From the NCBI RefSeq assembly GCF_026017845.1, contig NZ_CP100416.1, positions 5,269,957 through 5,333,956 of the forward strand: DNA of 64,000 nt, read 5' to 3'. The translations under genes and the position numbers were made by a program. Numbering within the stretch: position 1 is the stretch's first letter; every line of letters starts with the position of its first letter. Positions 33,237-42,016 of this stretch are shown here, in pieces. This stretch comes from Amycolatopsis mediterranei (GTDB lineage Bacteria; Actinomycetota; Actinomycetes; Mycobacteriales; Pseudonocardiaceae). The notes beneath the pieces were generated by a model. It searched no databases. It had not been told where the DNA came from and saw only the letters and a list, made by a program, of their open reading frames with translations.

Positions 33237-33775
33237 CGGCCGCTTGAGCGTGCTCAGGTGGCGTTCGGTGTTCCCTTCGTGCCTCGCTGTCACGCACCCG
33301 GTTCGATGTGGACCGCGACGCCGGTTCCCGGCGCCGCCAAACGGGCATACCGCCGTCCGGTGGGCGGCGAAAGCTTGTCGAGAAGCGGCTTCGATGGCCA
33401 GACTGTCAGTGCTCCGCGCGGCCGGTACCGCGGCGGAGCACCGGTCCGGTGGTCGCCTCCTCCCTCGATGGCCACCGGGCCGCCTCCTCTTTGCGGCGTG
33501 AAAGCGTGTCGCCGGCTGTCGGTCCGCCTCCTGGTTGTGGCCTGAGGGGTTGCGCCGCCTGGGCGCCTGGCCGCTCTTCCTGCGGCGTGAGAGTCGCTTC
33601 GCCCGGCCGGTGCCCCGTGTCTCCCTGGGTCGGAGCCGTCTCGTTTCGCGGTATGTCGCCCGCTCGGCCATCCAGGCCCCGCTCGCACTCTCCGCTAGAC
33701 ATCCGCCACTCAAGCGCGCACACTCAGACTACTGCATACTGCATACAATCGTCAGTCTGGCAGGAGGTGGTCGAC
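33237..33775. other. Long gene-free stretch between lsr2 and the first OFA transporter
   Basis: No open frame here looks like a protein: all are short, Arg/Pro/Gly-rich and lack a ribosome binding site. A 9-bp inverted repeat GTGCTCCGC/GCGGAGCAC lies at 33409-33417/33433-33441. An imperfect direct repeat is present: a CTCTT..GCGGCGTGA.AG stretch near 33490-33510 and again near 33575-33597. The right end holds the operator and promoter of the transporter (see 33733-33750). Confidence 0.5.
33733..33750. promoter_or_regulatory. Putative GntR operator upstream of OFA transporter 1
   Basis: TGCATAC occurs twice in tandem (33733-33739 and 33740-33746), followed by AATC. Read on the minus strand it is GATTGTATGCAGTATGCA. 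The GTATGCA heptamer recurs before the decarboxylase gene and twice in the gntR-PanE gap. The site is 26 bp before the transporter start codon. Confidence 0.55.
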
Positions 33776-35074
33776 GTGGCCGAGGTGCGTGAGCTGCGGG
33801 ACGTCTACGGACGGCGGTACCGCGTCGGCGAGACCGACCGGGAACTGCTCGGCCGGCCACGGGCGTGGATCACCGGGCTCGCCGCGGCGGCCATGCTCGC
33901 CGCCGGGGTGCAGCAGTACGGCTTCGGCGCGATCGTGCCGTCGCTGAGCCGGACCCCCGGCTGGACGTTCGGCGGAATCGCGCTCTCCCTCGCGGTGTGG
34001 GCCGTCTGCCAGGCCGGGGCCGCGTTCCCGGTGGCGTGGCTCCGCGACCGCGGCCTGCTCCCGGCCCGCGTGGCGATGGCGGCCGGCGCGGTCCTGTGCG
34101 CCGCCGGGCTCGTGACGCTCGGCCACGCGACCAGCCTGTCCGCCGTGTTCCTCGGCTACTCCGTGCTCGGCGGCCTCGGCACCGGTCTGGTGTACGCCAC
34201 GTGCGTCGGCGCGGTGCTTGCCTGGTTCCCGGACGGCACCGGCCCCCGCGCCGGCCTCGTGAGCGGGGCGTTCGCCTTCGGCAGCGTTCCCTTCGTCGTG
34301 CTCGCCGCCGCCCTGCCGGCCGCTCGGCAGACGCTCTTGGACGTCACCGCCGCCGTCGTGCTCGTCGTCATCGGCGGGTGCGCCGCGCTGCTGCGGTACC
34401 CGCCGCGGCACTGGTGGCCCGGCACGCCCGAACCCCGCGCGTGGGCGCTCGACCCGGCGCACAATCGGCGCCCCGCGGTCCGGCACTACCGGCCGGCGGA
34501 ACTGTTCCGGTGCGGGACGACGCTGTCGCTGTACCTCGTCGTCGTGCTCGCGGCCGCCGTCCTGCTGTTCGACCTGGCCTACCTGGCGACGTTCACCGCC
34601 GCGCGCAGCGGGCCCGGGCTTGCCGCGGCCGCGCTGGCGTTGCTCGCCGCGGCGACCGGCAGCGGCCGTGTCCTCATCGGACGGTTCGCCGACCGGCTCG
34701 GCCGGCACCGGATCCTGCGGTTCGCTCTGCTCGCGGGCGGGGTCGCCCAGTTCGTGCTGTTCTACTCCGGTGACCACCGGCACGCCGTCGGCCTGCTGCT
34801 GGGCGTCGCGCTCGCCGGCCTCGGCAACGGCTGCTGCTACACGCTGCTCGTCGGCCTGGTGCGCGAGTACTTCGGCGAGGAGTCCGCGGCGCAGAACTTC
34901 GGGATCCTCTACAGCGCCAAGGCCGTCGGTGCCGTGGTGGGGATCGGACTGGCCACGCTCGTCGTGACCGAGCAGGGGTTCGTCGCGGCCGGCGTGCTGA
35001 GCCTGGCCGCGGCGGTGCTGTCCGGGCGGCTGACCCAGCCGGGCCGGCCCAAGTCGCTGCTGCCGGTGGCCTGA
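33776..35074 (+). CDS. OFA-family (oxalate/formate antiporter-like) MFS transporter 1
   Basis: 432 residues with about twelve membrane helices. GGAGG at 33763-33767 precedes the GTG at 33776. The N-terminal preface EVRELRDVYGRRYRVGETDRELLGRPRAW matches the opening of the second OFA-like protein at 44176 (QEIVDDNGRVYRVGESPHDIMGRSRSW), as do YSVLGGLGTGLVYATCVGAVLAWFPD, the RYPPRHWWP loop and EYFGEESAAQNFGILYSAKAVGAVVG. OFA proteins such as OxlT exchange oxalate for formate or take up related anions. It is followed 1 bp later by fdhD, linking transport to formate oxidation. A GTATGCA-type operator lies upstream. Confidence 0.85.
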   Translation: MAEVRELRDVYGRRYRVGETDRELLGRPRAWITGLAAAAMLAAGVQQYGFGAIVPSLSRTPGWTFGGIALSLAVWAVCQAGAAFPVAWLRDRGLLPARVAMAAGAVLCAAGLVTLGHATSLSAVFLGYSVLGGLGTGLVYATCVGAVLAWFPDGTGPRAGLVSGAFAFGSVPFVVLAAALPAARQTLLDVTAAVVLVVIGGCAALLRYPPRHWWPGTPEPRAWALDPAHNRRPAVRHYRPAELFRCGTTLSLYLVVVLAAAVLLFDLAYLATFTAARSGPGLAAAALALLAAATGSGRVLIGRFADRLGRHRILRFALLAGGVAQFVLFYSGDHRHAVGLLLGVALAGLGNGCCYTLLVGLVREYFGEESAAQNFGILYSAKAVGAVVGIGLATLVVTEQGFVAAGVLSLAAAVLSGRLTQPGRPKSLLPVA

Positions 35075-35075
35075 C

Positions 35076-35909
35076 GTGGGGCGGATGACCAGCAGGCGGC
35101 GGGTCCTGCGCGTCCACGACGGCGGGCACAGCACGCGGCCGGACACGCTGACCGTCGAATAACCCTTGGAGATCCGGGTCGCCGGGAAGCCGCTGACGAT
35201 CACGATGCGGACGCCCGGCGACGACTTCGACCTCGCCGCCGGCTTCCTGGTCGGCGAAGGCGTGGTCCGCGCGGCGGCCGACATCCGGTCGATCCGCTAC
35301 TGCGCCGGCGCCCAGGTCGACGGCGGCAACACCTATAACGTCCTCGACGTCGTGCTCGCCGACGGCGTCGCCCCGCCGGACGCCTCGCTGGAGCGCAATT
35401 TCTACACGACGTCCTCGTGCGGCCTGTGCGGCAAGGCGAGCCTGGACGCCGTGCGCACGACGGTCACCTGGCCGGTCGCCGGCGACCCGTTCGCGACCGA
35501 CCCGGCGACCTTGGCCGGGCTGCCGGACGAACTCCGTGCGGCGCAACGGGTCTTCGACCGCACCGGCGGCCTCCACGCGGCGGGCTTGTTCGACGCCGAC
35601 GGGAAGCTGCGGTGCCTGCGCGAGGATGTCGGCCGGCACAACGCGGTGGACAAGGTCGTCGGCTCGGCGACCCGGGAGGGCGCGCTCCCGCTGTCCGGGA
35701 CCGCGCTGATGGTGAGCGGGCGGGCGTCGTTCGAACTGGTGCAGAAGGCGGCGATGGCCGGGATCCCGCTGCTGGCCGCGGTGTCGGCGCCATCGTCGCT
35801 GGCGGTGGACCTGGCCGCCGAGCTGGGCCTGACGCTCGTCGGGTTCCTGCGCGGGACGTCGATGAACGTCTACACGCGACCGGACCGCCTGGGTCTTCAG
35901 CCGAGCTGA
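35076..35909 (+). pseudogene. fdhD: fdhD (formate dehydrogenase sulfurtransferase), interrupted by an in-frame stop codon
   Basis: Reading from the GTG at 35076 gives MGRMTSRRRVLRV...TLTVE, then TAA at 35160-35162, then PLEIRVAGKPLTITMRTPGDDFDLAAGF, all in the same frame. Normal FdhD proteins have EEPLEIRV here, so the stop replaces an expected GAA or GAG codon (one base change). The rest is intact to 35909: SSCGLCGKAS carries the catalytic CxxC, and EDVGRHNAVDKVVG follows. FdhD transfers sulfur from IscS to the molybdenum cofactor of formate dehydrogenase. A TTG at 35166 could restart translation of 247 residues but has no ribosome binding site. Whether this is a true mutation, a sequencing error or a reinitiation case cannot be told here. 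Confidence 0.75.
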
Positions 35910-36763
35910 GCCACGACGGCCGCGACGGCGGGGCCGGCCTCGGCCCGGTGCACGGCGGCGAGCTGCCACGGAACGGGGCGCTCGAACCGCCGCACGGTGA
36001 GGTCGGGAAACCGCGCGGCGGCGGAGGCGGGCAGGAGGCAGGCGGCGAGCCCGGCCCGCACGAGCCCGGCGGCCACGGCGAGATCATCGACTTCCAGCGA
36101 GCCCGGCCGCCGGGGAAAGGCACGGTCGACGGCGTCGCGGATCGCCCAGCCCACCGGGAAGTCCACCAGGGACAGTCCGGAGACATCGGCGGGGACCGAG
36201 CTCGAGCCGCCGGGCGCGGTGACGACGACCAGCTCGTCGGCGGCCAGCCGGGTGGTAACCGGTTCGGCGGGTGGCGCGGAGTTGTGGCGTGCCCGGACAG
36301 CGTCGGCCGAAGGCTCGGGGCGGCCGCCGCCGGGAGCCAGCGTCAACGCCACATCCACAGTGGACTCGGCCAGCTCGCAGCGCACCTGCTCCGGCGGCAG
36401 CTGGCGGACCTCCAGCGTCAGGCCCGGGTGCGTGTGCCGCAGCCGGGACAGTGTCCGGTGCAGGTCCGCCAGCAAGCCCGGGCACACCCCGAGCCGGACC
36501 CGGCCGGTCAGCGGGGACACCGCCGCGCGGGCTCGCTCGGCCGCATCGAGGGCCGCCCGTGCGGCCGGGACGAACGCCTCGCCCGCCGGGGTCAGGACCA
36601 CCCGGTGCGTCGTGCGGTGGAACAGCGGGGTGCCCAGGTCCCGCTCCAGCGCCCGGACCACCGTGGACACCGTCGACTGAACCGTCCGCAGGCGCTGCGC
36701 GGCCGCCGTGAAGCCGCCCTCCTCGGCGACCGCCACCACCACCGCCAGCTGGCGCAGCTCCAT
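35897..36763 (-). CDS. LysR-family transcriptional regulator
   Basis: 288 residues. The winged HTH is MELRQLAVVVAVAEEGGFTAAAQRLRTVQSTVSTVVRALE (residues 1-40), and the effector-binding domain spans 90-288 (VRLGVCPGLLADLHRTL, SLVDFPVGWAIRDAVDRAFP). Its ATG shares one base with the sucD stop codon (TGATG), so it is the third gene of the sucC-sucD-lysR operon. Its 3' end overlaps fdhD by 13 bp in convergent orientation. It may respond to an organic acid, but LysR proteins normally regulate a divergent gene and none is adjacent. Confidence 0.85.
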   Translation of the reverse strand: MELRQLAVVVAVAEEGGFTAAAQRLRTVQSTVSTVVRALERDLGTPLFHRTTHRVVLTPAGEAFVPAARAALDAAERARAAVSPLTGRVRLGVCPGLLADLHRTLSRLRHTHPGLTLEVRQLPPEQVRCELAESTVDVALTLAPGGGRPEPSADAVRARHNSAPPAEPVTTRLAADELVVVTAPGGSSSVPADVSGLSLVDFPVGWAIRDAVDRAFPRRPGSLEVDDLAVAAGLVRAGLAACLLPASAAARFPDLTVRRFERPVPWQLAAVHRAEAGPAVAAVVAQLG

Positions 36764-37647
36764 CACCGGGCGAGGACCTCGCGCGCCAGCGCCGCCGTCT
36801 CGCTCGGCGTGCGCCCGACCCGGATTCCCGCTGCCTCCAACGCTTCCTTCTTCGCCGCGGCCGTTCCCGCCGATCCCGACACGATCGCGCCCGCGTGGCC
36901 CATCGTCTTGCCTTCCGGGGCCGTGAAGCCCGCCACGTACCCGACGACCGGCTTCGACACGTTGGCGCGCACGAATTCCGCGGCCCGCTCCTCGGCGTCG
37001 CCGCCGATCTCGCCGATCAGCACGATCAGGTCGGTCTCCGGGTCCTTTTCGAACGCCTCGACCGCGTCGATGTGCGTGGTGCCGATGATCGGGTCGCCGC
37101 CGATGCCCACGCAGGTCGAGAACCCGATGTCGCGCAGCTCGTGCATGAGCTGGTAGGTCAGCGTGCCGGACTTCGACACCAGGCCGATCCGGCCCGGCCC
37201 GGTGATGTCGGCCGGGATGATCCCGGCGTTCGAGCGGCCGGGGGAGATGATGCCCGGGCAGTTCGGGCCGATGATCCGGGTCCGCCCGCCGGCCGCGACG
37301 GCGTGCGCCCACAGCCGCGCGCTGTCGTGCACCGGGACGCCTTCGGCGATCACCACCGCGAGCCCGATCCCGGCGTCCACCGCTTCGATCACGGCGTCGG
37401 CCACGAACGGCGGCGGCACGAACAGCACGCAGACGTCCGCGCCGGTGGCCGCCGTCGAGTCCGCGACGCTGCCGAACACCGGCAGCGAACGACCGGAAAG
37501 CTCCACCTGCTGCCCGGCCTTGCGGGGGTTGACGCCGCCGACGACGTTCGTCCCGGCGGCCAGCATCCGCCGGGTGTGCTTCGCCCCTTCGGAGCCGGTG
37601 ATGCCCGAAACGACGATCCGGCTGTTCTCGTCCAGGAAGATGGCCAC
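36763..37647 (-). CDS. sucD: Succinyl-CoA synthetase-type ligase, alpha subunit
   Basis: 294 residues. The CoA-binding Rossmann domain (VVSGITGSEGAKHTRRML, GGVNPRKAG) is followed by the ligase domain: IIGPNCPGIISPG and MGHAGAIVSGSAG with the phosphorylated His251. The beta subunit gene lies 3 bp upstream. SucCD couples NTP to acyl-CoA formation. The housekeeping TCA enzyme is normally elsewhere, so this copy inside an oxalate locus may supply succinyl-CoA for CoA transfer to oxalate, or act on malate or oxalate as the related malate-CoA ligase does. That assignment is inference. Confidence 0.85.
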   Translation of the reverse strand: MAIFLDENSRIVVSGITGSEGAKHTRRMLAAGTNVVGGVNPRKAGQQVELSGRSLPVFGSVADSTAATGADVCVLFVPPPFVADAVIEAVDAGIGLAVVIAEGVPVHDSARLWAHAVAAGGRTRIIGPNCPGIISPGRSNAGIIPADITGPGRIGLVSKSGTLTYQLMHELRDIGFSTCVGIGGDPIIGTTHIDAVEAFEKDPETDLIVLIGEIGGDAEERAAEFVRANVSKPVVGYVAGFTAPEGKTMGHAGAIVSGSAGTAAAKKEALEAAGIRVGRTPSETAALAREVLAR

Positions 37648-37650
37648 GAC

Positions 37651-38793
37651 TCAGCCCTCCGCGATCGCGAGCTTCGCCGCCTCGCGGGCGGCATCGTCCA
37701 TGGTGGCCACCACGGTGACCAGGGGATGGGCGGCTTCGGCGAGGATCCGCCTGCCTTCGGTGACGTTGTTCCCGTCGAGCCGGACCACCAGCGGCTTGGT
37801 GGCCCGCGAACCCAGGACCTCCACTGACCGCACGATCCCGGTCGCCACGGCGTCGCACGCGGTGATGCCGCCGAAGACGTTGACGAACACGCTGCGCACC
37901 TGCGGGTCGCCGAGGATCACGGTCAGCCCGTCGACCATCACCTGCGCCGACGCCCCGCCGCCGATGTCGAGGAAGTTCGCCGGCCCCCGCGCGCCCGCTT
38001 CGGCCGCGGCCGCCACCACGTCCAAAGTGGACATCACCAGCCCGGCGCCGTTGCCGATCACGCCGATGTCGCCGTCGAGCTTGACGTAGTTGAGGCCCTT
38101 CGCCCGGGCCTCGCGCTCCAGCGGATCACCGTCCGAAGTGTCGTCAAAGGCCGAAGAACGGCGGAACGCGGCATTGTCGTCCAGGGTGATCTTGCCGTCC
38201 AGCGCGACGATTCCGGTCGCCGTGAGCGCCAGCGGGTTGACCTCGACGAGCGTGCAGTCCTCGGCGGCGAACACCTCCCACAGCTTCTCGACGACCCCCG
38301 CGACTTCGGCGCGGACATCGGCGGGGAACGCGGCCGCGACAGCCGTCGCGTCGATCCCGGCCAGCGGATCCACCGGCACCCGGACCAAGGCGTCGGGCCG
38401 GGTCGCCGCGACTTCCTCGATGTCCATCCCGCCTTCGGCCGACGCCATGGCGAGGAACGTGCGCCCGGCCCGGTCGAGCAGGAAGGAGAGGTAGTACTCG
38501 TCCGCGATCTCGCTCGCCTCGGTGACCAGGACGCGGTGCACGCGGTGGCCCTTGATGTCCATGCCGAGGATGTCGTCGGCGGCCTGCTCGGCGTCGTCGG
38601 CCGTGTGCACCACGCGGACGCCGCCCGCCTTGCCGCGCCCGCCCGTCTTCACCTGGGCCTTGATCACCACCGGGGCGCCGAGGGCGACCGCGGCGGCCCG
38701 AGCCGCGGCCGGATCGGCGGCGACCCGGCCGCGGGGGACCGGTACGCCGTGCTTTTCGAAGAGCTCGCGGGCTTCGTGTTCGAACAGGTCCAT
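37651..38793 (-). CDS. sucC: Succinyl-CoA synthetase-type ligase, beta subunit
   Basis: 380 residues. The ATP-grasp domain starts MDLFEHEARELFEKHGVPVPRG and contains VIKAQVKTGGRGKAGGV (nucleotide-binding loop) and LVEVNPLALTATGIVALDGKITLDDNA (metal site). The C-terminal domain has GAGLVMSTLDVV, PANFLDIGGGAS and VFVNVFGGITACD, which contacts the phosphohistidine of the alpha subunit. It is the first gene of the sucC-sucD-lysR operon, divergent from the oxalyl-CoA decarboxylase candidate, with the GTATGCA box in the shared promoter region. Confidence 0.87.
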   Translation of the reverse strand: MDLFEHEARELFEKHGVPVPRGRVAADPAAARAAAVALGAPVVIKAQVKTGGRGKAGGVRVVHTADDAEQAADDILGMDIKGHRVHRVLVTEASEIADEYYLSFLLDRAGRTFLAMASAEGGMDIEEVAATRPDALVRVPVDPLAGIDATAVAAAFPADVRAEVAGVVEKLWEVFAAEDCTLVEVNPLALTATGIVALDGKITLDDNAAFRRSSAFDDTSDGDPLEREARAKGLNYVKLDGDIGVIGNGAGLVMSTLDVVAAAAEAGARGPANFLDIGGGASAQVMVDGLTVILGDPQVRSVFVNVFGGITACDAVATGIVRSVEVLGSRATKPLVVRLDGNNVTEGRRILAEAAHPLVTVVATMDDAAREAAKLAIAEG

Positions 38794-38934
38794 GGGGAGC
38801 GTCCTTTCCGCGACGGGGCCGGGCGAAGGGCGTGGAGCGGTGGTCCGCGGGGGCCGGTTCCGAGTCCGGAAAAACCCTGCGGATGGCCCTGGACAGAGGC
38901 TGCGTGAAGAGTGACTATATGCCTACCCCATACG

Positions 38935-38943
38935 GTATGCAAT
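38935..38943. promoter_or_regulatory. Putative GntR operator between sucC and the decarboxylase gene
   Basis: GTATGCAAT within CATACGGTATGCAATCTACA shares GTATGCA(A) with the sites at 33733, 46371 and 46539. It lies in the 244-bp divergent gap, 95 bp before the decarboxylase start. Confidence 0.55.
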
Positions 38944-39037
38944 CTACAGTCTGCCGCGAAGGGGTCGCTGACCTCGGAGAAGGCGGCACGCACCGCCGGA
39001 CAAGAGAGATCCGGCGGCGGAGCAGAGGAGTTGAGCC

Positions 39038-40774
39038 ATGGCGCTGACCACGACCGGCACCACCGCGGGGGAGAGTGCCGCAGCGACGAACGGCGCCGAG
39101 CCCCCGCCCGCCGGCATATCCGGCGGCCACCTGGTGGCCAAGGCGCTGAAGGCCGAGGGGGTCGACACGATCTTCACCCTGTGCGGCGGCCACATCATCG
39201 ACATCTACGACGGCTGCGTCGACGAAGGCATCGAGGTCATCGACGTCCGCCACGAACAGGTCGCGGCGCACGCGGCCGACGGCTACGCGCGGATCACCGG
39301 CAAGCCCGGCTGCGCGGTGGTCACCGCCGGGCCGGGTACCACCGACGCCGTCACCGGGATCGCGAACGCGCTGCGCGCCGAGAGCCCGATGCTGCTGATC
39401 GGCGGCCAGGGCGCGCTGACCCAGCACAAGATGGGGTCCCTGCAGGACCTCCCGCACGTGGACATGATGACGCCGATCACCAAGTTCGCCGCCACCGTGC
39501 CGCACACCGCCCGCGTGGCCGACCTCGTGAGCATGGCCTTCCGCGAGGCCTACGCCGGCGCGCCGGGACCGTCCTTCCTGGAGATCCCGCGTGACGTCCT
39601 GGACGCGCGGGTCCCGCTGGAGCAGGCACGCATCCCCGAAGCCGGCCGCTACCGGGCGTCGACGAAGAACGCGGGTGACCCCGCGGACGTCGAGAAGCTT
39701 GCCGACCTGCTCGTCCACGCCAAGAAGCCGGCCATCCTGCTCGGCAGCCAGGTCTGGACCACCCGGGCGACCGGCCCGGCGACCGAGCTCGTCCGGACGC
39801 TGAACATCCCGGCGTACATGAACGGCGCCGGCCGCGGCACGCTGCCGCCGGGCGACCCGCACCACTTCCAGCTTTCGCGCCGGTACGCCTTCGACAACGC
39901 CGACGTCATCGTCATCGTCGGCACCCCGTTCGACTTCCGGATGGGCTACGGCAAGCGGCTGTCGAAGGACGCCGCCGTCGTCCAGATCGACCTCGACTAC
40001 CGCACGGTCGGCAAGAACCGCGACATCGACCTCGGCATCGTCGGCGACGCCGGCCAGGTCCTCGCCGCCGTCGCCGAGGCCGCTTCCGGCCGCACCGACA
40101 ACGGCGCCGTCGGCCGCAAGGCCTGGCTCGAAGAACTCCAGGCCGTGGAAGAAAAGGCAAAGCAGAAGCGGCTGCCGCTGCAGCACTCCGACGCGCGCCC
40201 GATCCACCCGTACCGGCTGGTCCACGAGATCAACGAGTTCCTCACCGAGGACTCGATCTACATCGGCGACGGTGGTGACATCGTCACCTTCTCCGGCCAG
40301 GTCGTCCAGCCGAAGTCGCCCGGCCACTGGATGGACCCCGGTCCACTCGGGACACTCGGCGTCGGCATCCCGTTCGTCCTGGCCGCCAAGCACGCCCGCC
40401 CGGACGCCGACGTCGTCGCCCTCTTCGGCGACGGCGCCTTCAGCCTCACCGGCTGGGACTTCGAGACACTCGTCCGGTTCGACCTGCCGTTCGTCGGGAT
40501 CGTCGGCAACAACTCCTCGATGAACCAGATCCGCTACGGCCAGGCCTCGAAGTACGGCCTGCCGCGTGAGCGTGTCGGCAACACCCTCGGCGACGTCCGC
40601 TACGACGAGTTCGCGCGGATGCTCGGCGGCCACGGCGAGGAGGTCCGCGATCCGGCCGACATCGGGCCGGCGCTGCTGCGGGCCCGGGAGTCCGGCAAGC
40701 CGTCGCTGATCAACGTCTGGGTCGATCCCGACGTCTACGCCCCCGGAACCATGAACCAGACCATGTACAAGTGA
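39038..40774 (+). CDS. oxc: Thiamine-diphosphate enzyme, probable oxalyl-CoA decarboxylase
   Basis: 578 residues in the three-domain ThDP fold. The cofactor-activating Glu73 is in DVRHEQVAAHAADGYAR, and the ThDP/Mg motif GDGAFSLTG...NN begins near residue 464. The N-terminal GVDTIFTLCGGHIIDIYDGC is closer to IlvG-like (acetolactate synthase-like) and 2-hydroxyacyl-CoA-lyase-like proteins than to the Oxalobacter Oxc sequence I recall. The call therefore rests mainly on context: its stop overlaps the leader of an unmistakable formyl-CoA transferase gene. Oxc converts oxalyl-CoA to formyl-CoA and CO2. Acetolactate synthase or hydroxyacyl-CoA lyase activity remains possible. Confidence 0.7.
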   Translation: MALTTTGTTAGESAAATNGAEPPPAGISGGHLVAKALKAEGVDTIFTLCGGHIIDIYDGCVDEGIEVIDVRHEQVAAHAADGYARITGKPGCAVVTAGPGTTDAVTGIANALRAESPMLLIGGQGALTQHKMGSLQDLPHVDMMTPITKFAATVPHTARVADLVSMAFREAYAGAPGPSFLEIPRDVLDARVPLEQARIPEAGRYRASTKNAGDPADVEKLADLLVHAKKPAILLGSQVWTTRATGPATELVRTLNIPAYMNGAGRGTLPPGDPHHFQLSRRYAFDNADVIVIVGTPFDFRMGYGKRLSKDAAVVQIDLDYRTVGKNRDIDLGIVGDAGQVLAAVAEAASGRTDNGAVGRKAWLEELQAVEEKAKQKRLPLQHSDARPIHPYRLVHEINEFLTEDSIYIGDGGDIVTFSGQVVQPKSPGHWMDPGPLGTLGVGIPFVLAAKHARPDADVVALFGDGAFSLTGWDFETLVRFDLPFVGIVGNNSSMNQIRYGQASKYGLPRERVGNTLGDVRYDEFARMLGGHGEEVRDPADIGPALLRARESGKPSLINVWVDPDVYAPGTMNQTMYK

Positions 40775-40785
40775 GCGGAGGCCCC

Positions 40786-42015
40786 ATGGGTAAGGCACTG
40801 GAGGGCGTCCGCGTCCTCGACATGACGCACGTGCAGTCCGGTCCGTCGTCGACGCAGCTGCTCGCCTGGCTCGGCGCGGACGTGATCAAGCTGGAAACCC
40901 CCGGCCGCGGCGACATCACCCGCGGGCAGCTGCGCGACCTGCCCGGGGTCGACAGTCTCTACTTCACGATGCTGAACGCCAACAAGCGCAGCATCACGCT
41001 CAACATGAAGAGCGACGGGGGCAAGGAAATCTTCGAGAAGCTCGTGTCCGGAGTGGACATCCTGGTGGAGAACTTCGGCCCCGGGGTCGTCGACCGGTTC
41101 GGCTACCCGTGGGAAAAGCTGGCCGCCCTCAACCCGAGGCTGGTCTACGCCTCGATCAAAGGGTTCGGCCCCGGCCGCTACGCCGACTTCAAGGCGTACG
41201 AAGTGGTCGCGCAGGCCATGGGCGGCGCGATGAGCACCACCGGGTTCGAGGACGGGCCGCCGACCGCGACCGGCGCGCAGATCGGCGACTCCGGCACCGG
41301 CATCCACCTGGTGGCCGCGATTCTCGCCGCGCTCTACCAGCGGACTTCGACGGGCCGCGGCCAGCGCGTCCAGGTCGCCATGCAGGACGCCGTGCTCAAC
41401 CTGTGCCGGGTCAAGCTGCGTGACCAGCAGCGGCTGGCCCACGGCCCGCTGGGGGAGTACCCGAACGACCAGTTCGGCGACGAAGTCCCGCGCTCGGGCA
41501 ACGCCTCCGGCGGTGGCCAGCCCGGCTGGGCGGTCAGGTGCGCGCCCGGCGGGCCGAACGACTACATCTACGTGATCGTCCAGCCGCCCGGCTGGGCGCC
41601 GCTCGCCCGGTTGATCGGCAGAGCGGAGCTGGCCGACGACCCGGCGTGGGCCACCCCCGAGGTCCGGCTGTCCAAACTGGACAAGATGTTCGCGCTCGTC
41701 GAGGAGTGGACCGAGAAGCACACGAAGTGGGAAGTGATGGAGAAGCTGAACGCCTGCAACATCCCTTGTGGACCGATCCTGTCCACGAAGGAATTGATCG
41801 AGGACGAGACTCTCGCCGAGCTCGGCTCGGTCGTCGAGGTCCCGCACCCCGAGCGTGGCACCTTCAAGACCGTCGGCTGCCCGCTCAAGCTGTCCGACTC
41901 GCCGGTGGAGATCGAACGGCCGCCGCTGCTCGGCGAACACAACGACGAGGTGCTGGCCGAACTCGGCTACGGTGAGGCGGACCTCGACAAGTTCCGCGCG
42001 GCGGGGGTGATCTGA
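40786..42015 (+). CDS. frc: Formyl-CoA:oxalate CoA-transferase
   Basis: 409 residues, class III (CaiB/BaiF) CoA transferase. Near-verbatim Frc blocks are present: VLDMTHVQSGPSSTQ with Gln17, GDITRGQLRDLPGVDSLYFTM, MQDAVLNLCRVKLRDQQRL and a Gly-rich loop ASGGGQPGW (GGGGQ in the Oxalobacter enzyme). The nucleophile Asp168 is in QIGDSGTG. The enzyme swaps CoA from formyl-CoA (or succinyl-CoA) to oxalate. CGGAGG sits 4 nt before the ATG. Together with the upstream decarboxylase it forms the core oxalate cycle. The loop Gly-to-Ser change is mild. Confidence 0.93.
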   Translation: MGKALEGVRVLDMTHVQSGPSSTQLLAWLGADVIKLETPGRGDITRGQLRDLPGVDSLYFTMLNANKRSITLNMKSDGGKEIFEKLVSGVDILVENFGPGVVDRFGYPWEKLAALNPRLVYASIKGFGPGRYADFKAYEVVAQAMGGAMSTTGFEDGPPTATGAQIGDSGTGIHLVAAILAALYQRTSTGRGQRVQVAMQDAVLNLCRVKLRDQQRLAHGPLGEYPNDQFGDEVPRSGNASGGGQPGWAVRCAPGGPNDYIYVIVQPPGWAPLARLIGRAELADDPAWATPEVRLSKLDKMFALVEEWTEKHTKWEVMEKLNACNIPCGPILSTKELIEDETLAELGSVVEVPHPERGTFKTVGCPLKLSDSPVEIERPPLLGEHNDEVLAELGYGEADLDKFRAAGVI

Positions 42016-42016
42016 C

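Noticed and set aside
33244..33723. Several 60-130 residue open frames in the gap before OFA transporter 1
   Set aside because: No ribosome binding site, no domain, overlapping in several frames with Arg/Pro/Gly-rich composition.
35166..35909. A normal fdhD starting at TTG 35166
   Set aside because: No ribosome binding site and loss of the conserved N-terminus; the upstream in-frame sequence plainly encodes it, interrupted by TAA.
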